The notes: generated from the sequence alone by a model not told the origin. A stretch of DNA of 64,000 bases from Kitasatospora herbaricolor (GCF_030813695.1 NZ_JAUSVA010000001.1:1-64000), one strand, 5' to 3'; positions 24,859-32,988 are shown, counted from the stretch's first letter. Numbers and translations: made by a program.

Positions 24859-25395
24859 TCAATCGGTGTGAGGGCGGTCTCCCGTGGCTTTGGTCGGGCC
24901 GGGGTGCATGCCGGCTTTGAGGTCACTCATAGCCGCCCGGGCGACCTGGTGGACGGGGTCCTTCTCGCCGAACCCGTAGTCGATGGCGCTCTCCCGGTGG
25001 CCGGCTGGGGCGAACAGCCACCGCAGCCCGTATTTGGTCGTCCCCAGCCACACCTCGAACTGCTGGCCAGCGTAGGTGAAGCGAACAGACTCGGCACCGT
25101 CCACCGTGACGATCTGCCCGTCCAGCCGGTAGGCGAGCTCTTGCAGCGGCGTCCGCTCCTGATCCTGCACGGCTTCGGATCGCACGGCGAGGACCGAGAA
25201 CAGCGGCCCCGTGATGACCGAGCCCTCCTCGGTGGTGAGCCGGAAACCCGGCTGTCCCGCGATATCGGCCGAACTGCCGTCGGTGGCGCCGGCGAAGGCG
25301 AACGGGCCCACGGTGAACGTACCCGCCTTGGCTTCATGCCATCCGTCGGCCAGCAGCACCGCCGCGACCTCGGTGGCGTTGACGTGCAGGCTCAT
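24859..25395 (-). CDS. Hypothetical protein, third gene of rep-like operon
   Basis: 178 aa. Start and upstream stop overlap (ATGA at 25392-25395). The product is a mixed alpha/beta protein: NATEVAAVLLADGWHEAKAG at the N-terminus, then beta-rich segments (GTFTVGPFAFAG; AESVRFTYAGQQFEVWLG) and a helical C-terminus. No cysteines, signal or membrane helix. It does not match a family I know. Tight coupling to the two genes upstream implies a linked role in plasmid replication or maintenance, an inference. Confidence 0.65.
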   Translation of the reverse strand: MSLHVNATEVAAVLLADGWHEAKAGTFTVGPFAFAGATDGSSADIAGQPGFRLTTEEGSVITGPLFSVLAVRSEAVQDQERTPLQELAYRLDGQIVTVDGAESVRFTYAGQQFEVWLGTTKYGLRWLFAPAGHRESAIDYGFGEKDPVHQVARAAMSDLKAGMHPGPTKATGDRPHTD

Positions 25396-26066
25396 GACTG
25401 ATTCCCCTTCTCGGTGGCGCGGGCCGCCTTGTCGGCCTTCGCCTTCTGCTCCGCTAGGCGCTGCACCTCGCGGTCGTGCTCAAGGCGCCGGGCCCGCTCG
25501 ATCGGCTCCGCCGCCGAGTGGTCCGGTTCGGCCTCCCGCATCGCGCCCGGGGCCGGCTCGTAGGGGCGCCTACCCCGGGCGAGGGGGATGCTGCGGGTGC
25601 TGCGCGGCGTTCCATGAGTTCGCCGGCGCTGCGCCCGCATGGCCGCCACGACGTCCGTGACGTACTCGGGCGACGAGCGTGGTCCGCCGGACGGCTCGGC
25701 CAGCGTGGTGTCGACGACGGTCCGTCGGATCCGGCACCGGTGGCAGCCGCCGGAGTCGTCCAGGAGCCAGCCGTCTTCGCACTGGGCCACCTCACACCCG
25801 GAGGGGGCGAGCAGGTCGTAGGCGAGGCGGTCGGCCCGCTCCGCGATCTCAGGGCCTGTCAGGTGCGAGTACCGCTGGAACCAACGACGCTCTGCCCGCA
25901 GCCGCAGGTCCTCCGGGCCCCGGTGCTTGAGCTGGTCGATCACCAGGGTGCGGACGGTGTGCGGGATGCCCCCGTGGCGGACGAGAGCGGCCAGCAGCGG
26001 GCCGGGAAGGCCCTCCGTGACCCAGACCGCCGGGTGCTGGCCGGGAGGGACGTATGCGGGCCCCAT
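25392..26066 (-). CDS. Hypothetical protein with CxxC sites, second gene of rep-like operon
   Basis: 224 aa, ATG at 26066 overlapping the stop of the initiator-like gene by 1 base (TGATG). The N-terminal half is helical (IPHTVRTLVIDQLKHRGPED; WFQRYSHLTGPEIAERADRL). A central CEVAQCEDGWLLDDSGGCHRC cluster, six residues further split by glycine, looks like a zinc site. The C-terminal ~60 residues are a charged coiled coil (AEQKAKADKAARATEK). No family is recognised. Translational coupling links it to the gene upstream. Confidence 0.65.
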   Translation of the reverse strand: MGPAYVPPGQHPAVWVTEGLPGPLLAALVRHGGIPHTVRTLVIDQLKHRGPEDLRLRAERRWFQRYSHLTGPEIAERADRLAYDLLAPSGCEVAQCEDGWLLDDSGGCHRCRIRRTVVDTTLAEPSGGPRSSPEYVTDVVAAMRAQRRRTHGTPRSTRSIPLARGRRPYEPAPGAMREAEPDHSAAEPIERARRLEHDREVQRLAEQKAKADKAARATEKGNQS

Positions 26067-27517
26067 CAGCGCACCGCCGAGCCGAACAGCGCGGCGAAGG
26101 CCAACCGGGCGGCTTCCGCCTCCGCCGGGTCGATCTCTTCCAGGTCGAGGTCGCCCTCCGCCCGGCAGTCCCCGCACAAGCCGTCGGCCGGCCCGGAGCC
26201 GTACGAGTTGTAGCCGCATCCGTCGGTGACGCACCACCACTTCACCGGCCCTGCGCCCTGGCCGCCGGCCTGCGGCGGGATCGCACCGCCGCCCGAACGC
26301 TTGGAGCGGCGGAAGTTCTCCCGCCGCTCCGGGCAGACCCGGCAGGGCGCCTTCGTGTCGATGTCCGTGCCGTCTTCGCACCGTGGATGCGAGCACTCGG
26401 GCGCCTTGAGCAGTTCCACCGCGATCCCGACCCCGGAGCGCAACGGCTCGCCCGCCATCGCGCTGTGGCACTTCTCCTCCCACCGGTGCTGGATCCACCG
26501 CCTCGCGATCCGCTCCGCCAACTGCCCCGGCGTGCGCTCGCAAAGCTGCTCCCGGATCAGGTCACCGAGCGGCCTGACTGGCACCTTGACTGGCAGCGGG
26601 CGCTCAGCGAGCTGGCGAAGGTCGGCGGGCAGCGCATCGACGACGCTTCGGAACGCGGCAGCGGTGCTCCTGTCCATCCGGGCGGCGCTGGTCTTTCGGG
26701 GCGCGGCGGAGCCGCTTCGCTTCGCGCGCGCGCTACTACCTGTAGATGCCCTACGGGCGTCAGGGGCGCTAACGCGCCCAACGGGCGCAGCGTCATTCGT
26801 GTTGTTAGTTGTTGCTGTAGTTACACCCCCCGTTTCGGGGGTCACGTGCACCCCGATTTCGGGGGTCACGTCTCCCCCTGTTTCGGGGTACACACTCTGA
26901 CCTGCGGTTTCATTGGAATTAACGTTTGTGTCGCCCTGGCCGTCGACCGCACCGCACTGTCCCCCCGTTTCGGGGGAGACATCCTGACCTGCGGTTTTAT
27001 TGGATTTAACGGCACGGGCGGCCGCAGAGGTAGTCCGCTCGGCCTCCAGCACCGGGCCGAGCGTCGCGTAGAACTCCCCGAGGGTCAGCGGGCCAGCGGC
27101 GTAGCCGGGCGGAGGGTTGCGCCGCAGCCGGTACACGTTGCGCCTCTGCGGGCCGCTGCTGTCCGGCACCGAGACCACGATCACCGCGCCGATCGCCACC
27201 AGCTCCTTGAGGAACGGGTCAATCTTGTCGCCTCGCGAGTACTGCATCAGATACGCCAGCGCGTCCTTCGACGGCCAGACGTACCGGTCCCCGCGCTTGA
27301 GGTTCAGGTGCATCGCCATGAACCAGTACAGGGCCATCGCCCGCGGGCTGACGCCGGACAGCGCCACCCAGGAGCCGAGCTGGGCGAACGGCAGCTCGTC
27401 CTCAGCCTCGATCTCGAACGTCCCCTCCTCCTGCTCGGCCTCGCGGACCTGGTCCAGCAGTTTGGCCATCCACGCGGGGATAACAACCTCGGCGAGCTTC
27501 GGCTTCTCCAGACTCAC
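26066..27517 (-). CDS. Replication-initiator-like winged-helix protein with internal iterons
   Basis: 483 aa from GTG 27517. Residues about 45-150 form a winged-helix region (GVSPRAMALYWFMAMHLNLK; PSKDALAYLMQYSRGDKIDP; PQRRNVYRLRRNPPP). A low-complexity middle carries repeated SNKTAGQ/SNETAGQ and PETGG peptides encoded by the DNA repeats listed separately. The C-terminal part has helices (LAERIARRWIQHRWEEKCHS) and cysteine pairs (CSHPRCEDG, CRVC, CGDC) that look like zinc ribbons. The layout recalls phage- and plasmid-type initiators whose origin lies inside the gene, as reported for Streptomyces linear plasmids. First gene of a three-gene coupled operon. Confidence 0.65.
   Translation of the reverse strand: MSLEKPKLAEVVIPAWMAKLLDQVREAEQEEGTFEIEAEDELPFAQLGSWVALSGVSPRAMALYWFMAMHLNLKRGDRYVWPSKDALAYLMQYSRGDKIDPFLKELVAIGAVIVVSVPDSSGPQRRNVYRLRRNPPPGYAAGPLTLGEFYATLGPVLEAERTTSAAARAVKSNKTAGQDVSPETGGQCGAVDGQGDTNVNSNETAGQSVYPETGGDVTPEIGVHVTPETGGVTTATTNNTNDAAPVGRVSAPDARRASTGSSARAKRSGSAAPRKTSAARMDRSTAAAFRSVVDALPADLRQLAERPLPVKVPVRPLGDLIREQLCERTPGQLAERIARRWIQHRWEEKCHSAMAGEPLRSGVGIAVELLKAPECSHPRCEDGTDIDTKAPCRVCPERRENFRRSKRSGGGAIPPQAGGQGAGPVKWWCVTDGCGYNSYGSGPADGLCGDCRAEGDLDLEEIDPAEAEAARLAFAALFGSAVR
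26828..27011. repeat. Iteron-like repeats inside the initiator-like gene
   Basis: Two families. CCCC(G)TTTCGGGG-type inverted repeats with a GTCACGT tail at 26828-26847, 26851-26871, 26875-26892 and, more degenerate, 26963-26980. Two 27-bp direct repeats with 25 identities at 26898-26924 and 26985-27011, AT-rich in their second half. The combination of iterons with AT-rich segments within a wHTH gene resembles a replication origin. Confidence 0.65.
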
Positions 27518-27960
27518 GGGGCCACCGCCGAGCCGGTGACGACGGCGGGCGGCATGGGAGCAGAGTTGGGTGTCATGAGCTCAGTACTGACAGGGGCGAC
27601 CTGTGAATAGAGATCACGATTCCGGGTCACATGGATAGATCCCGGAAAAACCGGCTCGGTGTGACACATACCGAGCCGGAGATTGCGGGAGGCCTGCCGG
27701 GAGCGGACGACATGATGGGTGCCCACGCCACTGGCAGGGGCTGCGATGGCCGAAGCGACACGGCCGAGCAGCTCGGAGAAGGGGGTTGAGCGGGCCGGGA
27801 CGACACGGCCTCGCAGGTTGACGAGGTGGAACAACGGGGGCGCTGCCTCTCGAAGGGGCGCCGTCACCGGCTGGACCTCCGGGGTAGCCCGAGCAGGCGA
27901 GAGACGGGTGTCTCTCGCCGAAGCCGGGGTACCCCTGGTACCGTCGGGGACGACTGTGTA
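27518..27960. other. Upstream region of the rep-like operon, possible short gene
   Basis: A TTG-started 157-codon - strand frame (27514-27987) ends in a GTGA overlap with the initiator-like gene, which would suit coupling, but its codon use is unlike its neighbours. The alternative + strand frame 27719-27961 is equally weak. The region includes a stretch of lower GC (27600-27660), probably the promoter. Confidence 0.35.
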
Positions 27961-27968
27961 GACAGCTG

Positions 27969-27999
27969 AGCAGCCCCCAGACGCCAATCTTGGGCTGCT
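27969..27999 (+). terminator. Intrinsic terminator with T-run
   Basis: AGCAGCCC (27969-27976) pairs with GGGCTGCT (27992-27999), followed by TTTT on the + strand. It also lies downstream of the - strand operon that ends at 28042. The T-run points to a + strand transcript that I cannot identify. Confidence 0.6.
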
Positions 28000-28041
28000 T
28001 TTGCTGTTTCTGGACTTTGGTGGCGCCCGCAGGCGACCAGA

Positions 28042-28953
28042 TCAGCCTATTGGTCTCCTTGGGTCCTGGAGCCGTTCAGGTTCCGCGTGTCGGCTGGACA
28101 GCTCGGCCTCCGCGCGAAGCAGTTCGTCCAGCGCCTGCTCGGCCGACATCTTGGTGTCCTTGGAGTCGTTCCACCGGCTGAGCGTGGAGGCTGCCGAGCG
28201 GAGCAAGTCGTCCGGGAGGCCGGCGGCGGCCATCGTGTCCGCGGCTTCCTCCAGTTCAGGGCCCCATCGCCACCCTCGGGCAGCGGTCTTGCCGATGTAG
28301 TCCGTCTCGGTCAGGTACGAGCCGGCCCGCTGACCGGCGACATCGAGCAGCGCCTGGTCGACATCGTGCTCCCGTGCGAGGCCATAGGACAGCGCGGCCA
28401 GCACCCGGGATGCCTTCTGGAATGCCGTGTAGGCCACCTTCAGCGCGCTGGCCTGCCCGATCTCCTCGCCCAGCACGTGGGTCGATACTGCAGTGCCGGA
28501 GAAGATCCGCTCGACCAGCCCGACCTCGTCCACGGGCCCAGAAAGGTACAGCCGGGGCCGCTTCGCACCGACCGGCGGAGAACCGACCACCGCGCCGTCG
28601 ACCACCGCACGAGCCGTTCCGCCGAGCAGCTGCGCGATCCGCGCCGCCCGCTGCGGGCTGATCGCATTCGCCTCCACATACAGACCGGTGAAGCCGAGCC
28701 CGGCTACCTCCCGCGCGACATCCTCCGCTGCGGCTGGCGGGCACAGGCTGAGCACCACGTCCGCCTGCGCCACCAAATCGGATAGCGCCGGCACCGCAGT
28801 CAGCCCGAACCGCTCCGCCCTGGCCGCGGTCGCCTCACTGCGCCCCTGCGGACACCACAAGACTTGGCCACTGTTCGCGAGGGCACATGCCGCGACGGCC
28901 GCGCCCATACTGCCGGGATGCAGCACACCGACCGTGACCTGTCGATCCGTCAT
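28042..28953 (-). CDS. 6-phosphogluconate dehydrogenase-like NAD(P)-binding protein
   Basis: 303 aa. An N-terminal Rossmann fold (VTVGVLHPGSMGAAVAACAL, a GxxxxGxxG-type nucleotide loop) leads to segments typical of beta-hydroxyacid dehydrogenases (ADVVLSLCPPAAAEDVAREV; VDGAVVGSPP) and a helical C-terminal dimerisation domain of the DUF1932 type (ASALKVAYTAFQKASRVLAA). The family oxidises a hydroxyacid or reduces an imine or aldehyde with NAD(P); the substrate is unknown. Its start overlaps the stop of the kinase-HAD gene (ATGA at 28950-28953), so the product probably acts in the same pathway. Confidence 0.8.
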   Translation of the reverse strand: MTDRQVTVGVLHPGSMGAAVAACALANSGQVLWCPQGRSEATAARAERFGLTAVPALSDLVAQADVVLSLCPPAAAEDVAREVAGLGFTGLYVEANAISPQRAARIAQLLGGTARAVVDGAVVGSPPVGAKRPRLYLSGPVDEVGLVERIFSGTAVSTHVLGEEIGQASALKVAYTAFQKASRVLAALSYGLAREHDVDQALLDVAGQRAGSYLTETDYIGKTAARGWRWGPELEEAADTMAAAGLPDDLLRSAASTLSRWNDSKDTKMSAEQALDELLRAEAELSSRHAEPERLQDPRRPIG

Positions 28954-30155
28954 CGGGCACCTCCACGGACGTGGTCCAAGGCGTCCAGGACGTTCAGCGC
29001 GATGTAGTCCGGCTCCGCACCTCCAGGCCACGGCCGGCCGTGGGAGACCCAGACGGTGCGCAGTCCGGCCGCGCGGCCGCCGACCACGTCCAGGGCGACG
29101 TTGTCCCCCACCATCCAACCGCCCCGCACGAGGCTGCGACCCACGCTCGCGGCAGCCGTTTCGAAGATTGCAGGGGCTGGCTTGCGGGTGCCGGCCTCCT
29201 CGGAGATGCACACCTCGTCGACCAGGCCGTCGATCCCGCTCGCCTTCAACTTGGCGCGCTGGATCTCGCCGCCGCCGTTGGTGACGACGACAACCTGCCA
29301 CCCGTCGGCCCTGACCGCCTCCAACGCGTCCGGCACGCCGGGGAAGGGCCGGACCGTTGCCGGGAACTCCGCGTTGTAGCGGGCCCACAGTTGATCGGCG
29401 GACTCCGGCACCGGCAGCTCGGCGCACAGGCCCTCGAACGTTTGCAGATCCGCGCGGATCCGCATGGCGCCCAGGATCCGGCGCTCGACATCCGGGCCCA
29501 GCCCGTGGGCGGAGCAGTACCCCGAGATCCACGCCGTCACCGCAGCGAGGCGGTCGATCAGCGTGTCGTCGAAGTCCAGCATCAGCAGCCGCTGCTCGGG
29601 TGCGGCGAGTGCCTGGCGGATCCGCTCAGCGGCCTGTTCGGGCGACGCCACGTCTGTGCGGACGACGAGGTCGAACCGGAAGCCGGCATTGGCCACCAGG
29701 TCCGCCTGCGTGGCGTCCCAGGCGGCCAGACGCGCAACGGTGTCCGTGTCCCCCCGGCCCGCCGACCGCTCGGCCGTCGACTCCCTCGGGCACCAGAGCA
29801 GCACCGTCAGCCATTCGGCGGGGTAGCCGTCCAGCACCGCCCGCACCCCGTCGACCTGCCCCAGGTGCATCACCGGCACCCCGGCCTCGTACGCCGCGTC
29901 CAACCCCGGCCGATCCGTCACGTAGGTGCTGTCGTACCTGCTGTTCTCGTAAACCACGGCACCTGCCGTGGCGCGCAACTGCGCCAGCAGTTCCGGCGTC
30001 CCCATCCGATAGCCGGTCGACCGGCCCGGTCCCACCTTCACCCTGGAGAACAGTGCGAAGACAGCGTCCAGCGCGGTCAGGGCGGCCGTCACCGTGTCCT
30101 TCCCGGCGGCCGGCGGCCCATACAGGATCACCCCGCGTCGCGGCTGGCTGGTCAT
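28950..30155 (-). CDS. Guanylate-kinase-like / HAD phosphatase fusion
   Basis: 401 aa in two domains. Residues 1-180 are a P-loop kinase with Walker A GPPAAGKDT (13-21) and guanylate-kinase-like layout. Residues 190-401 are a HAD hydrolase: DFDDTLID (194-201, nucleophile Asp194), VVVTNGGGE (motif 2), a conserved Lys in RKPAPAIF and WMVGDNVALDV (motif 4). A kinase coupled to a phosphatase on one chain suggests editing or salvage of a small phosphorylated molecule, perhaps a nucleotide; I do not know the substrate. Coupled by ATGA overlaps to both neighbours. Confidence 0.8.
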   Translation of the reverse strand: MTSQPRRGVILYGPPAAGKDTVTAALTALDAVFALFSRVKVGPGRSTGYRMGTPELLAQLRATAGAVVYENSRYDSTYVTDRPGLDAAYEAGVPVMHLGQVDGVRAVLDGYPAEWLTVLLWCPRESTAERSAGRGDTDTVARLAAWDATQADLVANAGFRFDLVVRTDVASPEQAAERIRQALAAPEQRLLMLDFDDTLIDRLAAVTAWISGYCSAHGLGPDVERRILGAMRIRADLQTFEGLCAELPVPESADQLWARYNAEFPATVRPFPGVPDALEAVRADGWQVVVVTNGGGEIQRAKLKASGIDGLVDEVCISEEAGTRKPAPAIFETAAASVGRSLVRGGWMVGDNVALDVVGGRAAGLRTVWVSHGRPWPGGAEPDYIALNVLDALDHVRGGAR

Positions 30156-31165
30156 ACGCGCACCTCCGCGAGAGCGAGCCGAGCCTGATCGGCTAGTGAG
30201 ATGGCTGCTCCCATGCGATTGTCGACCACCAGGTGCGGCACCACTGGCCGCAGCTCCGTGTCGACGGTGGCGATGTAGTCGTTCCAGTTCGCCAACTTCC
30301 ACGCGTCCCGGGCGGCCGATCGGAAGCCGATGTACTCGCGCATCGACTCTGCGTCGCAGCGCACCCAGATCGGCGACACGTCGACACCCTGGGCACGGCA
30401 GCGGTTGACGAGCCGAGTCATCCACGCCTCATCAGCCATCTCGGCGATGAACGGGGCGGTCAGCACAGTGGAGATACCGCAGGCCACATTGGCGTAGGCG
30501 GCCTGCATAAGGCAGTCGTACTCCAACGCCCGCACCTCATTTCGGTACAGGTCCGTGTGTCGGTCGTTGGGATCGCCGCCGAGCGAGACGAGTAGACGCT
30601 CTACTAGCGATCGGGTCAGCGGGTCCTTGTCCAACAGCGGCCAACCGGTCAGCTGAGTCAGGAACCTGGCGAACTCCGTCTTTCCGCTGCCGGCGAACCC
30701 GCCGACCAGGACAATCGAGGGCCGGTGTGGATCGCCGCCCGTGTGCCGCCGACGCCACGCGTCCATAATCCGCTGCTGCAACGACATGTTGTCGGCCTCG
30801 GCCGTACCCGGTGCGATCCGGTGCAGCGCCCGCTCGACAGCCAGTACGTGAGTGCCGTTGTTGGTTGCGGACATTGGCGTCAGCGCAAAGGCGGTGTTCT
30901 CACCCGGCAGCGGATTCCGGAATCCGAGTTGCGGGTCCGTTGCCCGGTAGAGCGCGCAGTACGCCCGTCGATAGTCCGGGCCAGGGTAGATCTCGCCCTG
31001 CTCGTGCTGCCAGATCGTCTGCGGGTGCGCAGCCGGAATGTTCTTCAGCCCGGCTTGCTCCGCCACCAGGCGAAGGCGCTCGCCGGCGTCTTCGAGTGTC
31101 AAGCCGTGCGCCTCCCGCTGCTCGCGCAGCTTTTCGGGTCGCCATCCCAGCCGCACCCTTGCCAT
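30152..31165 (-). CDS. XRE regulator fused to a P-loop kinase
   Basis: 337 aa from ATG 31165, with GGAGG and GGGGAG upstream; the longer frame to 31261 is less likely. Residues about 8-70 are an XRE-type helix-turn-helix (LREQREAHGLTLEDAGERLR...HPQTIWQHEQGE). Residues 148-337 form a P-loop kinase with Walker A GGFAGSGKT (155-163), LLDKD after strand 2, and a zeta-toxin/polynucleotide-kinase-like order. It could sense the same metabolite that it phosphorylates. First gene of the coupled three-gene operon; probable autoregulation is an inference. Confidence 0.75.
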   Translation of the reverse strand: MARVRLGWRPEKLREQREAHGLTLEDAGERLRLVAEQAGLKNIPAAHPQTIWQHEQGEIYPGPDYRRAYCALYRATDPQLGFRNPLPGENTAFALTPMSATNNGTHVLAVERALHRIAPGTAEADNMSLQQRIMDAWRRRHTGGDPHRPSIVLVGGFAGSGKTEFARFLTQLTGWPLLDKDPLTRSLVERLLVSLGGDPNDRHTDLYRNEVRALEYDCLMQAAYANVACGISTVLTAPFIAEMADEAWMTRLVNRCRAQGVDVSPIWVRCDAESMREYIGFRSAARDAWKLANWNDYIATVDTELRPVVPHLVVDNRMGAAISLADQARLALAEVRV

Positions 31166-31354
31166 GCTCCCCGCCTCCGCTGTCGTCATGCTCGCGAGCC
31201 TAGGGGCGCTGCCCCGAAACGCATGTGTACGTGGATGTTGAAAACGCACTGATAAACCCACGTACGGATCTCCCCATGGAGATGTGATGGTTCATCACGG
31301 CCGAGTCGGATTTGATCTGTGCATCAGAAACCGGCCCGAGGGAGTTCCCGTGGA

Positions 31355-31687
31355 TCACGTCTTTTGGAAGACCGCCTGCTCGACCCGCTCAAGGCGGGCG
31401 GCCAGGACGCTGACCTGTTCCCGCAGCTCTTGGAGCTCGGATGTCGTCTCGGGCTCGTCCGGTGGTACCTGCCGTACGAAGCTTCCCTTCCCCTGGTGCG
31501 AGTAGATCAGCCCAGACGCTCGGAGTTCGGTGAGTGCCCTCTGTACGGTCCCGTGAGCCACGCCGTAGCGAGTAGCAAGTTCGCGGGTGCTGGGCAGCTT
31601 GTCGTCGGGGCGAAGGCGGCCTAGACGGATCTGATCGCGCACGTCCTCCACGATCCGTTGGTAGGGCTGGGCGAGTGGATCAGTCAT
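31355..31687 (-). CDS. GntR-family repressor, likely transfer regulator
   Basis: 110 aa from ATG 31687. Residues about 7-72 are a GntR winged helix (QRIVEDVRDQIRLGRLRPDD, then LPSTRELATRYGVAHGTVQR, GLIYSHQGKGSFV). Only a short coiled-coil tail follows (ELQELREQVSVLAARLERVE), so it is far smaller than GntR proteins with a ligand domain. Small or HutC-type GntR repressors (KorSA, TraR and KorA) control conjugation genes on Streptomyces plasmids. This gene diverges from the transfer cluster across an inverted-repeat promoter region, as expected of such a repressor. Confidence 0.8.
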   Translation of the reverse strand: MTDPLAQPYQRIVEDVRDQIRLGRLRPDDKLPSTRELATRYGVAHGTVQRALTELRASGLIYSHQGKGSFVRQVPPDEPETTSELQELREQVSVLAARLERVEQAVFQKT

Positions 31688-31731
31688 GAGCCACATCGTA
31701 GGGCCACCTCCCTGTCATAGATAGCTTCACC

Positions 31732-31778
31732 GGCTTAGTTGACACAGTGGCGACTGTATCAGCTAAGCTGACTAAGCC
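31732..31778 (+). promoter_or_regulatory. Transfer promoter with inverted repeats
   Basis: TTGACA at 31739-31744 is followed by TAAGCT at 31764-31769 (19-bp spacer), a plausible promoter for the + strand cluster. GGCTTAGT (31732-31739) and ACTAAGCC (31771-31778) flank it as perfect inverted repeats, and ACAGT/ACTGT (31744-31757) forms an inner dyad. These are likely GntR operators. Confidence 0.6.
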
Positions 31779-31873
31779 AACACGGAAGTTTTCGTGAAAC
31801 GGCGAGACCCCGGTGTGCCTGGACAGCATCCACCGGGGTCCCAACGGACCAGCTCGTCAAGGAGAGATCCGCA

Positions 31874-32173
31874 ATGACCAGCATGACCGACCCGCGTAGG
31901 AGCGGGAACAACGACCCCACCCTCGCCAGCCACCGTAGTGCTCCCCTTCAGGAGCAGTACGAGGGCCGGGTGCTCTCACTCGTTATCCACGACCTGGCCG
32001 CGGTCGCCCCGGCCGCCGGCGAGAGCATCGTGATGGAGCTCGTCGCCGACGTGTGGCGGCAGGCCGAGGAGCACCTCGCCAAGGCCGGTCGCACCGGCTG
32101 GGCGCACATCTCCTGGTTCGTCCAGAACGCCATCGCCACCTTCACCCGCCGCGCCCAGATGGCGGGGTGCTGA
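31874..32173 (+). CDS. First gene of the transfer cluster, function unknown
   Basis: 99 aa, AAGGAGAG upstream. After a polar N-terminus, residues 30-99 are helical: RVLSLVIHDLAAVAPAAGES, MELVADVWRQAEEHLAKAG, then HISWFVQNAIATFTRRAQMA. No family I can name. It stands right after the GntR-controlled promoter and is followed closely by four very small genes, which suggests a common transcript. Confidence 0.65.
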   Translation: MTSMTDPRRSGNNDPTLASHRSAPLQEQYEGRVLSLVIHDLAAVAPAAGESIVMELVADVWRQAEEHLAKAGRTGWAHISWFVQNAIATFTRRAQMAGC

Positions 32174-32175
32174 TC

Positions 32176-32343
32176 ATGGCGCAGACGGACGAGCAGGCCC
32201 GGCAGATCGCCGAGCGGGCGCAGCAGTTCCACGCCGCGATCCACCAGGCCAGCACCCCGGACCAGATCCGCGAGGTCTGCCAGGCTGCGGCCGCCGACTA
32301 CGCGGCCCGTAACGGCGAGCCGGCCCGGGAGGTGACCTGGTGA
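32176..32343 (+). CDS. Very small helical protein
   Basis: 55 aa (ATG 32176), two bases after the stop of the preceding gene. The product is one or two amphipathic helices (EQARQIAERAQQFHAAIHQA) with no known family. It overlaps the next start by a GTGA. Confidence 0.55.
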   Translation: MAQTDEQARQIAERAQQFHAAIHQASTPDQIREVCQAAAADYAARNGEPAREVTW

Positions 32344-32483
32344 GCTCCCAGCACCTGGGCGACGCCCAGCTCCAGCGCCAGGTCGAGCAGTGGCGGGAGC
32401 AGCAGGCCGCCATCGAGCGGGCTCAGCAGCAGGCTGAGCAACTGCGCCAGCAGCAGCAGGAGCGGGCGGGGGGTCGGTCCTGA
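32340..32483 (+). CDS. Very small glutamine-rich helical protein
   Basis: 47 aa from GTG 32340 (GTGA overlap). A Q-, E- and R-rich helix (WREQQAAIERAQQQAEQLRQ) that should form a coiled coil. It ends in TGATG, overlapping the next start. Too short for most gene finders. Confidence 0.5.
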   Translation: MSSQHLGDAQLQRQVEQWREQQAAIERAQQQAEQLRQQQQERAGGRS

Positions 32484-32716
32484 TGGGTCTTCGCTCCTAC
32501 TTCGGTCTCGGCTCCGGCAAGCCCGGCTTCGGCAGCTCCTCCCGCTCCGGTGACTCCGGTTCGGTGTCGGCGGGCGGTTGGTACAGCCCGCACGTCCCGC
32601 TTCCCCAGGTCCGTGAGGTCCACCCGGAGCCCGCCAAGTACAACCCGGACGGCACCCGCCAGCTCAGCCCGAAGCCCGACCCCGCGCACGTCAACCGCTC
32701 GTTCTGGAGGGACTGA
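32483..32716 (+). CDS. Small Gly/Ser- and Pro-rich protein
   Basis: 77 aa, ATG 32483 overlapping the previous stop. The start is Gly/Ser-rich (GLGSGKPGFGSSSRSGDSGS) and the end is Pro- and charge-rich (VHPEPAKYNPDGTRQ...RSFWRD). It looks disordered, with no known family. Its location inside the tight chain supports expression. Confidence 0.55.
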   Translation: MGLRSYFGLGSGKPGFGSSSRSGDSGSVSAGGWYSPHVPLPQVREVHPEPAKYNPDGTRQLSPKPDPAHVNRSFWRD

Positions 32717-32718
32717 CC

Positions 32719-32826
32719 ATGGCCATCACCGTTCAGCTCGCCAACCAGGCCGACGAGGCGCTGCGCCGGATGCGCGAGGACCAGGCCCGCCGCGACGCGG
32801 CGAAGGCCGGCGGCGGCAGCAAGTAG
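32719..32826 (+). CDS. Very small charged helical protein
   Basis: 35 aa from ATG 32719, two bases after the preceding stop: MAITVQLANQADEALRRMRE, then a basic tail with GGGSK. One amphipathic helix. No family known. Last member of the chain before the hairpin at 32913. Confidence 0.45.
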   Translation: MAITVQLANQADEALRRMREDQARRDAAKAGGGSK

Positions 32827-32912
32827 CCCTCTCCTCTCTCCCGTAGTTCGGCAGCATCCCGCCGCCTGTCTCCCTCGGAACCGTCCTGGCATGCCCATGT
32901 CGGGACGGCGCC

Positions 32913-32954
32913 GGGGGTGGTGGTGGGCCCCGCCAAGGGCCCACCACCACCCCC
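32913..32954. terminator. 18-bp perfect hairpin (likely terminator)
   Basis: The arm 32913-32930 pairs perfectly with 32937-32954 around CGCCAA. It closes the chain of very small genes. Confidence 0.75.
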
Positions 32955-32988
32955 TTCCCCCGCTCCACCCGATCCAGGAGGTACCGCC

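Noticed and set aside
32913..32954. The 18-bp hairpin as an oriT or nick site
   Set aside because: TraB-type transfer needs no relaxase nick, and the position after a gene chain fits a terminator.
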